From assembly GCA_004764695.1 (NCBI GenBank), contig SMSO01000025.1:3059102-3123101 (forward strand): 64,000 nt of DNA, in the 5' to 3' direction. Below, one piece after another: positions 41,121 to 53,336 of this stretch. The stretch is from Schizochytrium sp. TIO01. Its lineage: Eukaryota; Sar; Bigyra; Thraustochytrida; Thraustochytriidae. The notes beneath the pieces were generated by a model. That model worked only from the letters and a program-made list of their open reading frames with translations. It had not been told where the DNA came from and ran no database searches. Position 1 is the first letter of the stretch; each line of letters starts with the position of its first letter. Made by a program: the position numbers and the translations under genes.

Positions 41121-41176
41121 TAGTAAGTAAGTAAGGAAGTAAGTAAGTAAGTAAAGAAGTAAGGAGTAAGTAAGTG
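41121..41176. repeat. (AAGT)n microsatellite
   Basis: Tandem GTAA units with single-base interruptions. Confidence 0.85.
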
Positions 41177-41543
41177 AGCTAACTAACTACGAACTACCCA
41201 GAGACAAGCTAAAAGGGAACTTCTTCAGGGGGGCCTTCTAGGCAGCCTAAGCGGGGCCTAAGCGGGGCCCAGCGAAGGTGCGGGGAAAGAAGAACGCATG
41301 GAAAGGCGAATGGGTGGATAAAAGTCTTTCGCGAGTTCTCGTTCACGGCAAATCGCTCGTCGCGCTCTCGGTGGACACCGCAACGTTCTCGTCGCAGATT
41401 CATTCCTTCATTCGTGCGAGGCGCGGGGTGCAGAAACGCAGTCACTGCTGCTGTCACGCCACCCACTCCCTCGCGCGTCGAGAATGTTGCCGGTGCCACC
41501 ATGGCAGCACGAACGGACCCTCCTCTCCGAAATCTGCAACTTT

Positions 41544-41590
41544 GATTGATTGATTCATTGATTCATTCATTCATTCATTCATTCATTCGA
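41544..41590. repeat. (ATTC/ATTG)n microsatellite
   Basis: GATT units grade into CATT units; complement of the GAAT family. Confidence 0.85.
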
Positions 41591-42039
41591 TCGTTCCCAT
41601 TGAAATCACAGATTCTCCAACTTTATGACTTTTAGATACAATTAATTTAGTTTTAGTTTAGAAAAAGCTCGTAATAGATAAATAAATGAATATACATATA
41701 TATAAACAGAACGATAGATTCCGCAGAGCCAATCAATTGAATCCAACCTTGATCTCACAACACACTCACGCTCACAAAATAAGATAAACAGCAGCAAGCT
41801 TGCCTCGACACTTGCCTCCTTTGGACTCGTATTTGCCTCAACTACCGATGCCAATTGGAGCTCGCAGATTGCGCACTCGAATGTAGCACTAGGAAACTAC
41901 CTCAATCCTGATATACATATATACGTGTATGTATGTATGTATGTATAAATAAATAAATATATCTACCGTCGCGTCTTTCGTGAATTGATTGGTCTACCTC
42001 CTTCAAAGAAAGTCCTCAGAAGGCTGTGAACCCCCCAAT

Positions 42040-42040
42040 A

Positions 42041-42105
<65 letters not shown>

Positions 42106-42106
42106 G
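42040..42106. repeat. (AATC)n microsatellite
   Basis: About sixteen near-perfect AATC units, the longest pure tetranucleotide run in the window. Confidence 0.95.
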
Positions 42107-42474
42107 TCACTCACTGAGTGGGTGAGTGCCAGTCGGCCAGCCACCCATCCATGCTCGAGGCAGAAGGTACGTACGTAGTAGGTACGTAGTGCCGTGGACA
42201 CGCGGTCTCGTGAAGTCTGCTGAAGCTCGCAAGCTCTTGCTCGCGCACCCGTTTCCGCTCCATTCTCCTTTTCGTACTACATAAGGACAGCCATCCTATG
42301 CTCTATTATCCAGAGTTGTGCTTGCTTCTTCTTCTTTCTTTTTCTTTCTTTCTTTTTTAATTTAATTCTAATTCTAAAACAAAATAAAATGGTAAAAGAA
42401 TCTTTATGATCGAACAAAGGTGAAGAGTTCTCAGCTTGCTTTTCGCAGTCTTTCTTTTCTAAGCTACTCGGAAG

Positions 42475-42672
42475 CTTTGAAGAGAAGAAACTTTGAAGAG
42501 AAGAAGCTTTGAAGAGAAGAAGCTTTGAAGAGAAGAAACTTTGAAGAGAAGAAGCTTTGAAGAGAAGAAACTTTGAAGAGAAGAAACTTTGAAGAGAAGA
42601 AGCTTTGAAGAGAAGAAACTTTGAAGAGAAGAAACTTTGAAGAGAAGAAACTTTAACTTTGAAGAGAAGAAG
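42475..42672. repeat. 16-bp minisatellite, 12 copies
   Basis: Eleven contiguous copies of CTTTGAAGAGAAGAAR, then a CTTTAA interruption and one more copy. The last base of successive units alternates A or G in the order a-g-g-a-g-a-a-g-a-a-a, then g. The array is strongly purine-biased on the plus strand. Confidence 0.97.
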
Positions 42673-43400
42673 AGGAGACACGAAGCAGGCGAGGAAAAGT
42701 CCGGTCATTTCCATTTTTCGAGCGCCGTTGCAGGTGACTGAGGCTGCACAAACCAACACCTTTCCACGGCAAGTGGAGCGAGCAGTCAGCCCAAGATGTT
42801 ACGCCCACGCAAGCAACCCAGGCCTTCCAATATCTGTCTACTTTGGCTGGCCACGCACGCTCGAGCTTTAAGTTGGCTCTCACGTGCAGAGCCCTTCTCT
42901 CTCAGCTTGCCTAGCCAACTGTGCAAGGCGACAATGTATTGCTCAGTGACGGTTCGGAAACACTCACGAACGAAAGAACTTGAAAACCACCACTCTGTAG
43001 ATCTATCTCTCAAAAGACCTAGTACCCAGCTCTCTCTCGCATCAAGTGGGCAAGCAAGAAAACAAGCGTAATATTCATTCAGAGTTCATGATAATCTCCC
43101 GTGGAGATAAGAGAATTCTTCTCCACGTGCAAAGGAATGAATAGATAAATGAATGAATGAGAGGAAAGGTCGACTTCTGCCTTGCGCTGAGCCCTCTGCG
43201 GATTGATTGGTTGGCTGTCTGATTGATTCTGTCCCTCTGTTTTCCTTGTGCGCTGACTGACTGACTGTCTGACTGACTGACTGACAGACAGACCTGATCG
43301 ACAGACTGAGCGACGTCGCAATCCGTATTTGCTTGCTTAGGTAGGTACGTACCCACATACTACGAGGCGGAGGAGAGGCTGCCTGAGAGAATATTAAAAT
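42673..43400. other. Desert segment after the minisatellite
   Basis: Mixed-composition DNA with a GACT array (43252-43290) and a GGTACGTACC palindrome (43344-43353). Reading frames are Ser/Gln-rich products of the GACT repeat. No gene is supported. Confidence 0.35.
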
Positions 43401-44160
43401 TTAAAAGGGGTGGTGGGCCCAGAAACGCTCGTGGGCCTCATTCGAGAATCTATGATTGTATATTTTGTGGGTCCTGGATACCTTAGGCACCTACCTCGCT
43501 GGCTTCTTGTACCAAGTTCTGTTTATATATTTTAAAGATAAATTATGTAATACTTTCATTAGGTTTCAAGTTCGTTCTTGCTGTTTTAAATAATCAAAAT
43601 TCTTCTTCTTATTATTATTATCTTCACATCATGTAAATGAAAAGTTTATTTTGATTTCTTTCCAATTAAAAAGAGAACAAAAAATCTATAGAACATTGCG
43701 ATTGAAGACCAATCACTGCGCTCAATAAGATTGGTTTAAACCCAATTGTCAGTGGGGCGCAATTTGTTTGGGCTAAGAAAAGTTTGTTGGTTCAAAGAAA
43801 ATGATCGAAAATTGATTTAATTCATGTATATATTTATTTAAAAAAAGTAAAAATCAAAACTATGCAAATTGAACATGAACAGCAAAATAAACGTTTTTGG
43901 ATAGAGCCAAAGAAAGAAAGCGAATGGCCCGCATAAAATAGCAGTAAGCCCAAAAGAGCCCAGAAGTAATATCATTTGTACTGGTTCTGCCCCACCAACG
44001 CACGTATCATAATCACCGCCTCAGTTGCGTTTTCCCCTGAACGAACATACATTTCCACAATAAAGCCAAAGCGAGAACGTTCTGAAGAGAAGGGACTTTC
44101 TGTTGGAACCCATTACTCTAGCAAGAATAGCCCGGTTACTGTCTTTTGAACTAAAGTAAG
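43401..44160. other. AT-rich block
   Basis: AT-rich unique DNA with no array and no coding signal; sharply bounded on both sides by mixed-composition, repeat-bearing DNA. Confidence 0.4.
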
Positions 44161-47100
44161 TCAAATGAATGACAATGAAACACAATGCTGGCGTGTACGA
44201 TCCCGAGTCGTGAACTGCGGTCCTGTGTGCCTGTCTGCCTGGTTCTCCCATTCCTCCCTTCGTCGCGTGCTATTCTGTGGCTTCCTCTTTCCCCTCCTCC
44301 TAAGAGCCTTTATTTCGAGTCTCTCTCTCACTCGCTGTCTTTTGCCCCTTCTTTCACACCACATAGAAATAAAATAGCACATGCCCGCCTATTGCTACCT
44401 CGATAGGGCATTCATTCTCTATGTACTTTTCCACTGGCACAAAACGAACCGTCTTTCGATGCTTTCACTGTACCATACATAGATAGATGCATACCTCTAC
44501 CCATGAGCTACGTACCCCTACTACTTAGTACTGCTTTACGTCCTAGTTAACTACGTAGAACGGAATGTACAGAACCAGAGAACGAAGCAGAAGAAGCAGA
44601 TTCCACGGGGAAATGCACAGCTAAGTTTTGCAAAACATGCGAGCGCGCACGCAAGCAGGCAAGCATGTCGGCAAGCAAATGAGGTGTTACTTTCTTTTTG
44701 CCGCCCAGACGCGCTTCCCAACCGCGTCTCCGCTTCCCCTCCCGAAGCCGTGAAGGGGACCATTGTCTATCGCATTCTTTCCAAGCAAAAAAGTGGCCTC
44801 GCGCACTTTCATTTATATGGTGCATAGCTTACCCCTGACTTGACCCATAATAAATAATACCACTTACCGCGTGCGCATTTTGCGATGTATAGCGCAAACT
44901 TCTGGCGATTTAAGATGGCCTTTTGAGTGCCTCTTTCGATGGTTCAAGTTCTGCTTTCCAGGTATTTTGCGTGCCCGTGTATTTGTGGTTTGCGGGCGAT
45001 CCTCAAGTTATTCATCTCAGCAGAGGTCACTTGGACGGACTGGACCGCACATGTGGAGCCTGGCTGATGCAACGCACGAACCCGCTTATTAATAACTGAG
45101 CGAGGCGAAAACTGTTCACGGTTAGAACTTGGGTTTTAACTTTTGTGAACCTGGCATCTCTTCGGTTGGCCTCGAGCTGATACCAGTGCATTCGCTCTTC
45201 TCAGAACGAGCGTGCATGCATGTGTAATGGATGCATATATACGACATCTGAAGTAATGCACTGGCGTACTTGACAATTTAGCCTTGGAGGCCGATATGAC
45301 GAAACCGCGACTGCGCTCGTAGGATTGTAGGAAACAGGATCTTTACAAACCTTTTGCCGACATGCGCTCGCCAGCTCGCGTGCATTCTGGCGTCTCATTT
45401 GTTGACTTACATAGTTCGCCAGATCATAGGCTGTCTACCTTCAATAATAGAAAAGAATAATTATCATAACTACTTCGCTACTGGTTGTGTGAAAGCTATA
45501 AGCAAAGTATATGGGCATATAGCTTAGAATAGAGAAACTGACATACGTTATGGAAACGAAATACATTTGGTATAGTTATGAAATTCTGGATTGTAGATAA
45601 CAAAATTTGCTAGATAGCCAATGTTATGCAATATACTTGAATAAATCTTATCGCCATGATTGGGTGGCGTGGCTTTCAATTGAATGAAGTTGCATGGAAG
45701 GCGTTTACAATTTAACAAATTCTTTGCCAGGGCCGGGTCGAAGAAGCGATCGCTGAGCATGGATCTTATCATATTTTGAATTTGGATGTGTCTTGATGCT
45801 GCGAGAAGCCTCAAGTTCTACTCTTTTATTTCAGTAAATGTTGTTCACTTTCAAAGAACTTGTGCCAGCGCAACTGGCATGCGACTGTGCTATGCCTCTT
45901 TGACATTTGCGTTGTACGCACGTTCTTTCCTTATGAGAACGATCAAGATTTTGACCCAGCTCGCTCTCAGGCTTTTCCTTGTTGTTTATATTTTCCGTCT
46001 GCAGAGGTAGGTAGGTAGGTAGGTAGTAGGTGTTACTGGACCTCCTCTTTCGAGACCGATTTCCTCATTTGAAAAGGTCCCTAGGCGCACAACTGTTTTC
46101 AAAGCGTTAGCACTGGGTAACTAGCATTGTCTGATTGATTGTGTTGGCTTGAGTTTTTTCCACCCAACTTGCTTTTTGTTTATTTTTAAAACACAAAAAA
46201 CAAGTTTTAACTCATTTCCAATGACTAGTGAGATTGAGGTAATGTTCTTATTAGCTACTTGCTAATAATCGGTTCATAGCTAGCTGTCTAATAGAACAGT
46301 GCTTTTTTTAATTGAAAGAGAAACGTAAAGGTTTCTTCTGCGCAGATGATTCCCATGTACTTTGCGATTGGGCAAGCGAGTGCGCAATTTTCAGGTTGTG
46401 GGTAGCTACCAAGAATACAGAAGTTGTCTTCACGGAAGCACGCGCAGTTGAAGAGAGTTTCACTTTGAATTTGCTTCGCCCGCGTTTCAATATTTCTTTT
46501 TAAATAACATTTTCATTTCCATAATTTTTCAGAATAAATACTATCTTCAACAAAAAGAGTGCATAGCTGGCAGAAGACATCGGGAGCGGAGACCATCGCT
46601 GTTTTAATGTTTCCTGTTCTAAACTGGTGAACAAGAATCCTACGTCCTACGCATGCAAGGAACACATCAAAATAACACCACAATGGCGGCTCCCTGAGGC
46701 TGCATATAGCTCTCACAGAGTTCGCCAGAGTCCAAAAGAGTCTCCCCACCAATAATCACTCACTTCAATTGCCCTTATCAGACCACCATTGCCTGTTTTT
46801 ATTTGTGTGTTTTATTTATCTGTCTTCATGTGGATGCTGATCCGTGCCGCACATTGAGGGCCCGAAAAACTCGCGATGCGCTGGCGCGGGTGCGGCAGGG
46901 AAGAAGAGGCACGCATAGTCCAATGCGCCTCGACCACCGACTCCGTCCGCGAATCACAGCTGCAACACCGTATCGCACGAGCTTCTCGGGCCTCTAAGCG
47001 AAAGGGCACACGCTGCGGCGGCTGTCTTCTTCTCCCAGGAGGGAGACGATGCTTTTCGACTATGCAACATATGAGTCTGTCATTCACCAGCCGTTCCATT

Positions 47101-48160
47101 GTGGTTGTTCTTATCTCGCAAATATTCGAAACACAAAGCAGACGCCTAGCCCCTGGTAGCCCAGTGCTAGCCCGCCCCCCCTAGTCGCTTTGCTTGCTTG
47201 TCTCGCTAGTGGTATGCGTTTATTCTCGTAGCTATTCGCAACCATCGCAAGCTCGCTCGAAGGTGGCTTCGCCCGGGAAACCCGGAGAAAACGCAGCAGG
47301 CGGTGCACGCATATAGATAGCGTGCCAGCGTTGGCTCACGCCAGAGCAGCCGCTGCTTCAAGGTCCAACCCTTGGAAATTGCCAACCAGCAAGCACGCCT
47401 CCACCGCCGCCAGGAACTACGGACTCGGAGGCGTGCAAGCGACGGTCAGAGCGGCGTCATCATGGTCTCCAAAGGCTGTAGTAGTGAGTTCACTCCTTAC
47501 CACCCTCATAGGCCTTCGCTTAGGCCTGCCTGGCGCGAGGTGTGTGCGCGAGCAGCCAGCCAATGGGCCTAAGTCGGAGCCCCTCCACTTCTCTGCAGCG
47601 ACTGGAACAAACAAAGAGACAAAGAAACAAACAAAGAAACAAACTTCAAACAAATAAACAAACAAACAAATAGACAGACAGTGGGCAGAGGGACCCTCAT
47701 GCAGTGCATCGGAGGAGGCGGCAAAGTACAACCATGGGGTGACGAGGATTCGATGGCGGTGGTCCCAAGTTCTAAGCTGGCGACCTCCTCCCAGAGGACC
47801 TTGGGGAGATGGATGATGGAGGGGTGACGACGCAGGAATCTCAGGCACAAATTAGAAGCTGACTCTGGCGATGCATGCATGCTACCTGGCTAGCCACTGC
47901 ATAGCTATTGGATCCTGAATGCTCTGCTGCAAGCTGCCGGCTGTGAAGCGAAGGCTCTGCAGCGAGCGGTGGGTGACAAGTACGCAAAACGGGGCACCGG
48001 CAAATGACACGTTTGCAGTTTCTAGTGCTGATTTGCCACAAAGAAAATGCTGTCTGTGAGAGATGCTCGAGTTTTGTTTTTCTACTTGGTACAAATGACG
48101 GGTTAAATAATCTATAATTCATCAGGTGTGTCTGCAATTGTGCTTCACAAGCGAATAACT
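44161..48160. other. Mixed-composition desert block
   Basis: Contains a (GTAG)n array at 46005-46028 and an AAAC/AAGAAAC-rich stretch at 47608-47672. Several coding-like short stretches occur (for example minus strand 45396-45201, plus strand 46312-46503), none with a motif I can name. No RNA gene seen. Confidence 0.3.
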
Positions 48161-48161
48161 T

Positions 48162-48163
<2 letters not shown>

Positions 48164-48208
<45 letters not shown>
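48164..48208. repeat. (GA)n dinucleotide tract
   Basis: About 22 perfect GA units; polypurine tract. Shorter GA runs lie at 54417-54438 and 56147-56169. Confidence 0.97.
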
Positions 48209-48211
<3 letters not shown>

Positions 48212-48740
48212 CTGAGCAGAAAGTCATTTTAACGAGAGAAGGTGCAGATCGACGTCGGCTCATGTCTTTCTTTCTCTGCTTCCAAGCCCTTTCATTCTTT
48301 CACTCGCGTGGACTTCTTTCATTTGGTACTCTTTCTTCTGTCGCACGGACTTGGTACAAGTGTGCCTAATAAGAAGGAACTGCTCAAATCCTTCGCTGCG
48401 CCAAACCTTTCCCCGGTCCTAAGAAGTGTCTGCCTCCGCAGAAGACTCGCAACTCTGCCGCGTAGCTCCAAAACTAGATCCCGACAATGCTGACTGCTGA
48501 CTTTGATTGATTCAATGATTCTTCGAGGAGGTGGTATCATCACCAAGCAACATCTTGCAGGTGCAGCGACCTCAAAGTGCCTGTTCTGGAACAGGGCTTC
48601 CTCAGTTAAAGTACTAAGTAGCGCTGAGGCAATCGGCGTTCGGAAGCAAAGCAAAGCAAAGCAAAGCAAACATCTTCTTCTATTATCCAGCAGCAAATAA
48701 ATAGTTTCAAAGTTGTTTGTTAGTTTGTTGTTTCGCTCTT

Positions 48741-48773
<33 letters not shown>

Positions 48774-49700
48774 CTGTGTTGTCAGGTTATCTTGGCGATA
48801 GAGCTGTTTCAGGAAACCAGAAGAAAACAACGAGAACCCAAGGCGGTAGCTTGCAACAAGCGCTGGAGAGGGCGTGAAATTCAACGATTGAAAGATAGAT
48901 GGATGACAAAGTAAGCAGACTGCAGGCGTAAGCGAGCTTGAAGCTGAGGCAGCTGGTTTCCAGCGAAGGAATTTGAACGGAGAAAAGAGTTTCACAGCGT
49001 GCGCCCTCTATGGCGACTGTCCTCTGTGAAGGCGCAGCCACTTAGCTACAGAAAGGAAAGAAAGAAAGAGATGTAGTGAGCAAAGAATAAGTTACTTGGT
49101 TAGAAAGTACACAGAACAGAACAGCGTCACATGTCGTAATGATTATTCTAGCTAGTTTCAATGAATGAAACTGAAGTGAGCATAACACCTCCTTTCAGCT
49201 TCTGGCTAATGTAAGGAAACACACATCTTCAAAACAAAGAGTCCAACACGCATTCTTCCCTTCACAAGCGAAAGAATCGGAGCAAGAAAGTAGCTCAAAG
49301 ATCGAGGGCCTCAAAGAAGTGGCCTTCAGAGGGAATCAAGGTGTTTTCTTTTGGCATTCATTCTTTCTGAAAAGAAATGTGATCAAAATTCCAAGAAACA
49401 ATCTAACGTGAAGGAATCGAGGTTCATGTAGAAGTACTTAGGATTAGACACTTTCTTGAAGTCTCTTCCTTCCATAGACGCTGCTGAGTGGTGAGGAAAG
49501 AGACACCTTCTGTCGCTCCCAGGAAGATAGATGCGCACTGCCCCGGTCTGACTGACTGATTGATTATCTGACTGACTGACCGACTGACAAATGAAAAACA
49601 AATTCTTTCCTTTGCGAGACGCACTTTACCCTTATCGCGCAGATGAGGATCTAGCTAGGGGGTCTGTTTCAATTGGAGGATTCCGCCTCTAGCTAGACCT
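48209..49700. other. Desert segment with short arrays
   Basis: Holds an AAAGC array (48647-48668), a TGTC array (48742-48772) and a GACT array (49547-49580). No gene is supported. Confidence 0.35.
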
Positions 49701-51500
49701 TGACTTTTCCTTCTGTTTTTGTTCATTCCAAATAAACAACTAAGCCCTCCAACTAGAACTAATAAGCCAAATATTTTAAAAGCCAAATATTAGCATTGCT
49801 AGAAAGTATTTATTTATGAATAAATTTAAATTTATTTATTGCATTAATTAAAAATAAAACCAAAAGAAGGGAACATAAAGAGTAAAACAAAGAAACCAAC
49901 TTAGTATTTTTCAAGAAGGCTATTTGGTAATTCGCGTTTCATATTTGGAAGGAAAGCTTTACTGGTGTTCTGCTTAGTCGTCGTAGGTAGGTCCTTCATC
50001 GATCATTATATGTCACAGGTTGATTCCATCATTTTCCCCGAGGCCGACTTGCGTATAGATGAAAGGCGGGAAAGAATCTTTCTTAATGAAAACACTCTGA
50101 CTAAATATAAAAAGGACGATAGCGAGCGATATTTGTTTTGAAAGGTAAACACTAGTTCTTTTGTTTCTTCTTTTCAATTTAGCAAATATTTATTTCAAAG
50201 TTTAAAGTATTCCAAACTTTAAAAAGAACAAAAAAAGTGTTCCATCCATTTACGTTATTCTCAAAAATAAAAAACGTTTTCATATCTCTGATTTAAATAA
50301 AAAAAAAATGATGGAAACAGATTTTTAGAGGCGCAGCTTTTTTAATGATAGAAACAGAACAGATCCATGTATATTTTCAAACAATATTTTAAATTTATAC
50401 TAATTCTAAACAAGAACAGAAAAAAAAAAAAAAAAAAACATGAAAAGGAGTTTTCCTTCTCTCTTATAAATTAAAATTTTAATAAGTTGATCTATCTAAT
50501 TTTTAAATGAGCAGATAGAACAGAACACCATTATCAATAACAGTGTATGCTTTCGGAAGTGTAAGATACTATATTTGGAGACTTCGATAGGTAACAGAGG
50601 TGCGCACTCTGCTTCCAATTGCGTCACGACATTGCGGCTAACTGTGTCCCAGATTGGTGAAGGAGTGTTTCAATAAAAGATTATTGCTACTATTGCTATG
50701 ATGATCATGATGATTTTATGAGGTTAATAATTCTCCCCAGCACTGCTTCGTTCGAAAGATCGAAAGACTAATAGAATACCAGCTCATTGAGACATTTGAA
50801 TCCAGTTCCTCAACACAAAAAATAGTGTAGAATATAGAACCCACGATGAATACATGTTCTGTGTTTGTGTTGAAAGAGCAAGACCTGCGATGAAGAAAAT
50901 TAATTATCATTCTTACCAAGCTACAGCATGGCCATTCTTTTTTTCTTCTTTTTTTAAATAATAATATTCATTACAAGCAATGGGTTTATTATAAGTTCTA
51001 AACCACCAGGCCAAGAAACTAAATCCAAGAACTATTAATCAAACAGAGCACTTACTAAATCAGCTCAGAGTGAGGGCCTTTCCATATCGGTATTCGCTTC
51101 TGGAATTTGTTTTTAAATCATGTTTGTTTTTAATAAACCATATGTCTTGTTATTCAAGACGACTGTATCTTTTGGGTTAGGTAACCTCTTGTGCTGATCC
51201 GGCAGCAAAAAACATAGATATATGCAAAGAAATGAACAGAAAGTAGATGAGCTGTGAGCCGACATCCCTCTTCGAGACCCGGAGAATCCAAGAAAGAATT
51301 TGCCACTGCCACCTTCAACAAACTACTTTTGTTTTCGAGATCAAAAACGATCGATTCTTCATTATTATTTTTTGTTATTTCAACAGAGCTGATATTTGCC
51401 AGCAGTCTAGACCGGCGAGAAGACAACGTATTAGTACCATGACTAAACTTGAGAAAAGAACATCACTGAGAGAGTTCTTATACGAAGCAAGCAACACGTA
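49701..51500. other. AT-rich block with poly(A)
   Basis: AT-rich unique DNA with an A run of about 20 bases at 50419-50438 and other homopolymer runs at 50301-50309. No microsatellite arrays and no coding signal. Confidence 0.4.
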
Positions 51501-52502
51501 GCCAAAGTTTTATAGATAGTGGCATGTAATAACTAAGCAGAGTTTGTGCCTCCCACCACATAAGTAGCAGCGGAATCTCCAGCTATCCACAGATGCACAG
51601 ATATGAAGATCATGAGGGACTTTGACGATCAAGAGAGCGGCAAAAACGCAGGCAAAAAAGTCTCGTAACCAGGTCAATCGACCCTCGAGGCCCTGGCCTT
51701 TGCAGAAGAATGGCCACCTCGCGTGGTACGTGGCCAGCTTCTTTGAAAGAAACCCGTCTCAGGACGCTTTCTGTCAGGATTGACGAACTCGCCTCTCTTC
51801 AGCAGCAAATCATCAGTCGTAGTTGTTGCTTTTGCTTCTGACATACTTTTTATTTTTGGCTCAAGTCCTGCCATTTATTACTACTATGAGGAAACCCCTC
51901 GTAACCGATTAACCTTACTCAACAGCAACAACGTTTCTCGCTCCCCAAACTCACTAAGAGGAGGGAAGGACATCGCTGGTTTGTCCCTCACCTCGTTAGA
52001 GAAGTGCAAAGCCGCGAGGACGGCGCAAGGATCGGAAGGAGCCTTAGGAGGGGACACAAGTCACCAACAATATGAGAGGTGCCCAAAGTGCGAAAGGAGG
52101 GATATAACGAGCGCGCGGCGGTGTCTCAGCGGAGGGGTAGGTTTTATGGTAGTGGCGGGGATCGCAGTGTCTCTCGTGCTTCCCTAAAGTCCCCATGGGT
52201 GGTACCTACCTACCTACCTGTCTAGTCTAGTAGGTAGTAAGTGGCTAGCTAGTGCTTGTAGAAGCGAGAAGGTGGAGCCATCGAGCGATTGCTTTGAGTT
52301 TCCTTTCTACCCAAGTCAAAATATTTCAACATCTTTGCGAGAATTATGTATAAAACTATGGTGTTGCTGGTTCCAGAGTCACCTGCGCTTGCTCGTGGCC
52401 GCAGAAGCCGTGGATAGAGTTCCAGTGGGGTCGGGTTGAGGACTTGCTGAGGGATGAAGTGATCCATGGCAAGGCGATGGATGCCTGGTGCCTGGGCTCT
52501 GA

Positions 52503-52503
<1 letters not shown>

Positions 52504-52537
<34 letters not shown>

Positions 52538-52552
52538 ACTGACTGACTGACA
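52504..52552. repeat. (GCCT)n then (GACT)n microsatellite
   Basis: Eight GCCT units pass into GACT units. Confidence 0.95.
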
Positions 52553-52818
52553 GACTGGCTGACGGCGTCGATCAACAAAGCTTCGTGATCGTCTGTCTTT
52601 TGGCTGATTTTACAGATTTTGAATCCTTTGAGGAACCTCCCTCCCTACCTTCCTCTAGCTAATGAATGTAAGTGGTGCCTATGATGCTGGCATAAAATAA
52701 TAATCTGTAATACAGACGCTGTGTTTGTTTTTACTTTCGAAAGGAGAGATGGTGGCTTTGCTTAGTTTTTAATCCAATGATAAGAAGCACGCCAAGCAAT
52801 GCTGCTGCTCCAATGGCT

Positions 52819-52827
52819 CGCCTGCCT

Positions 52828-52860
<33 letters not shown>

Positions 52861-52861
52861 C
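52819..52861. repeat. (GCCT)n microsatellite
   Basis: About ten GCCT units, same orientation as the array 300 bases upstream. Confidence 0.95.
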
Positions 52862-53037
52862 TGATCAGCGAAACGGCGCTCGGGCAGAGCGAGCGAGCCT
52901 CGTGCACGGCCTCTGGAGAAAGTCTCCGCCGAAGCAGCAAGAGTGCCAACAACTGTGCCTCCCAATGCTGCGGGGCTCTCGTCTCAGCTCCTCTCCCTCA
53001 GCTGTTCCATGGCGGTGGTCTCTGATGAAGCCTTCAA

Positions 53038-53092
53038 GAATGAATGAATGAATGAATGAATGAATGAATGAATGAATGAATGAATGAATGAG
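53038..53092. repeat. (GAAT)n microsatellite
   Basis: About thirteen perfect GAAT units; a degenerate continuation reaches 53155. Confidence 0.95.
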
Positions 53093-53228
53093 TGCTGGAA
53101 TGAAGGAATGAAGCGACGAAAGGATAAATGAATGAATGAATGAACCGAAGAATGAACAATCAACCATGTCCTAGCGCAGCGCCTAGGTAGCCGGTAGCAG
53201 GGAGCGAAAAGGAAGAAGAAAAGCAGAC

Positions 53229-53336
53229 ACTTACTTACTTACTAAATTACTAACTAACTTACTAACTTACTAACTTACTAAATTACTAACTAAACTGACT
53301 AAACTAACTTACTAACTTACTTACTAAACTAACTAC
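53229..53336. repeat. (ACTT/ACTA)n degenerate array
   Basis: More than 100 bases of CTTA, CTAA and CTAAC units in varying order, ending in a GTAG/GTAC motif. Confidence 0.85.

Larger units (their letters stand above)
38321..42474. other. Microsatellite-dense desert block
   Basis: This block carries the arrays listed between 38.6 and 42.1 kb, plus (GTAA)n at 41121-41176 and a GTAG/CTAC inverted pair at 41085-41115. A 37-codon ATG stretch (40764-40874) ends exactly at a GAG|GTGAGC donor-like site. No known gene is recognisable. Confidence 0.35.

Noticed and set aside
42475-42672. CRISPR array
   Set aside because: The repeats are directly adjacent without spacers and the genome is eukaryotic; it is a minisatellite.
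46876-47184. 102-codon ATG frame in a GC-rich patch
   Set aside because: Arg/Ser/Cys-rich and equally open on the other strand; no motif.
47569-47880. Similarity between minus-strand segments at 47.7 kb and 52.4 kb
   Set aside because: A short CATC...CCC...GTCCTC pattern looked shared, but by eye the alignment decays within about 20 bases in each direction.
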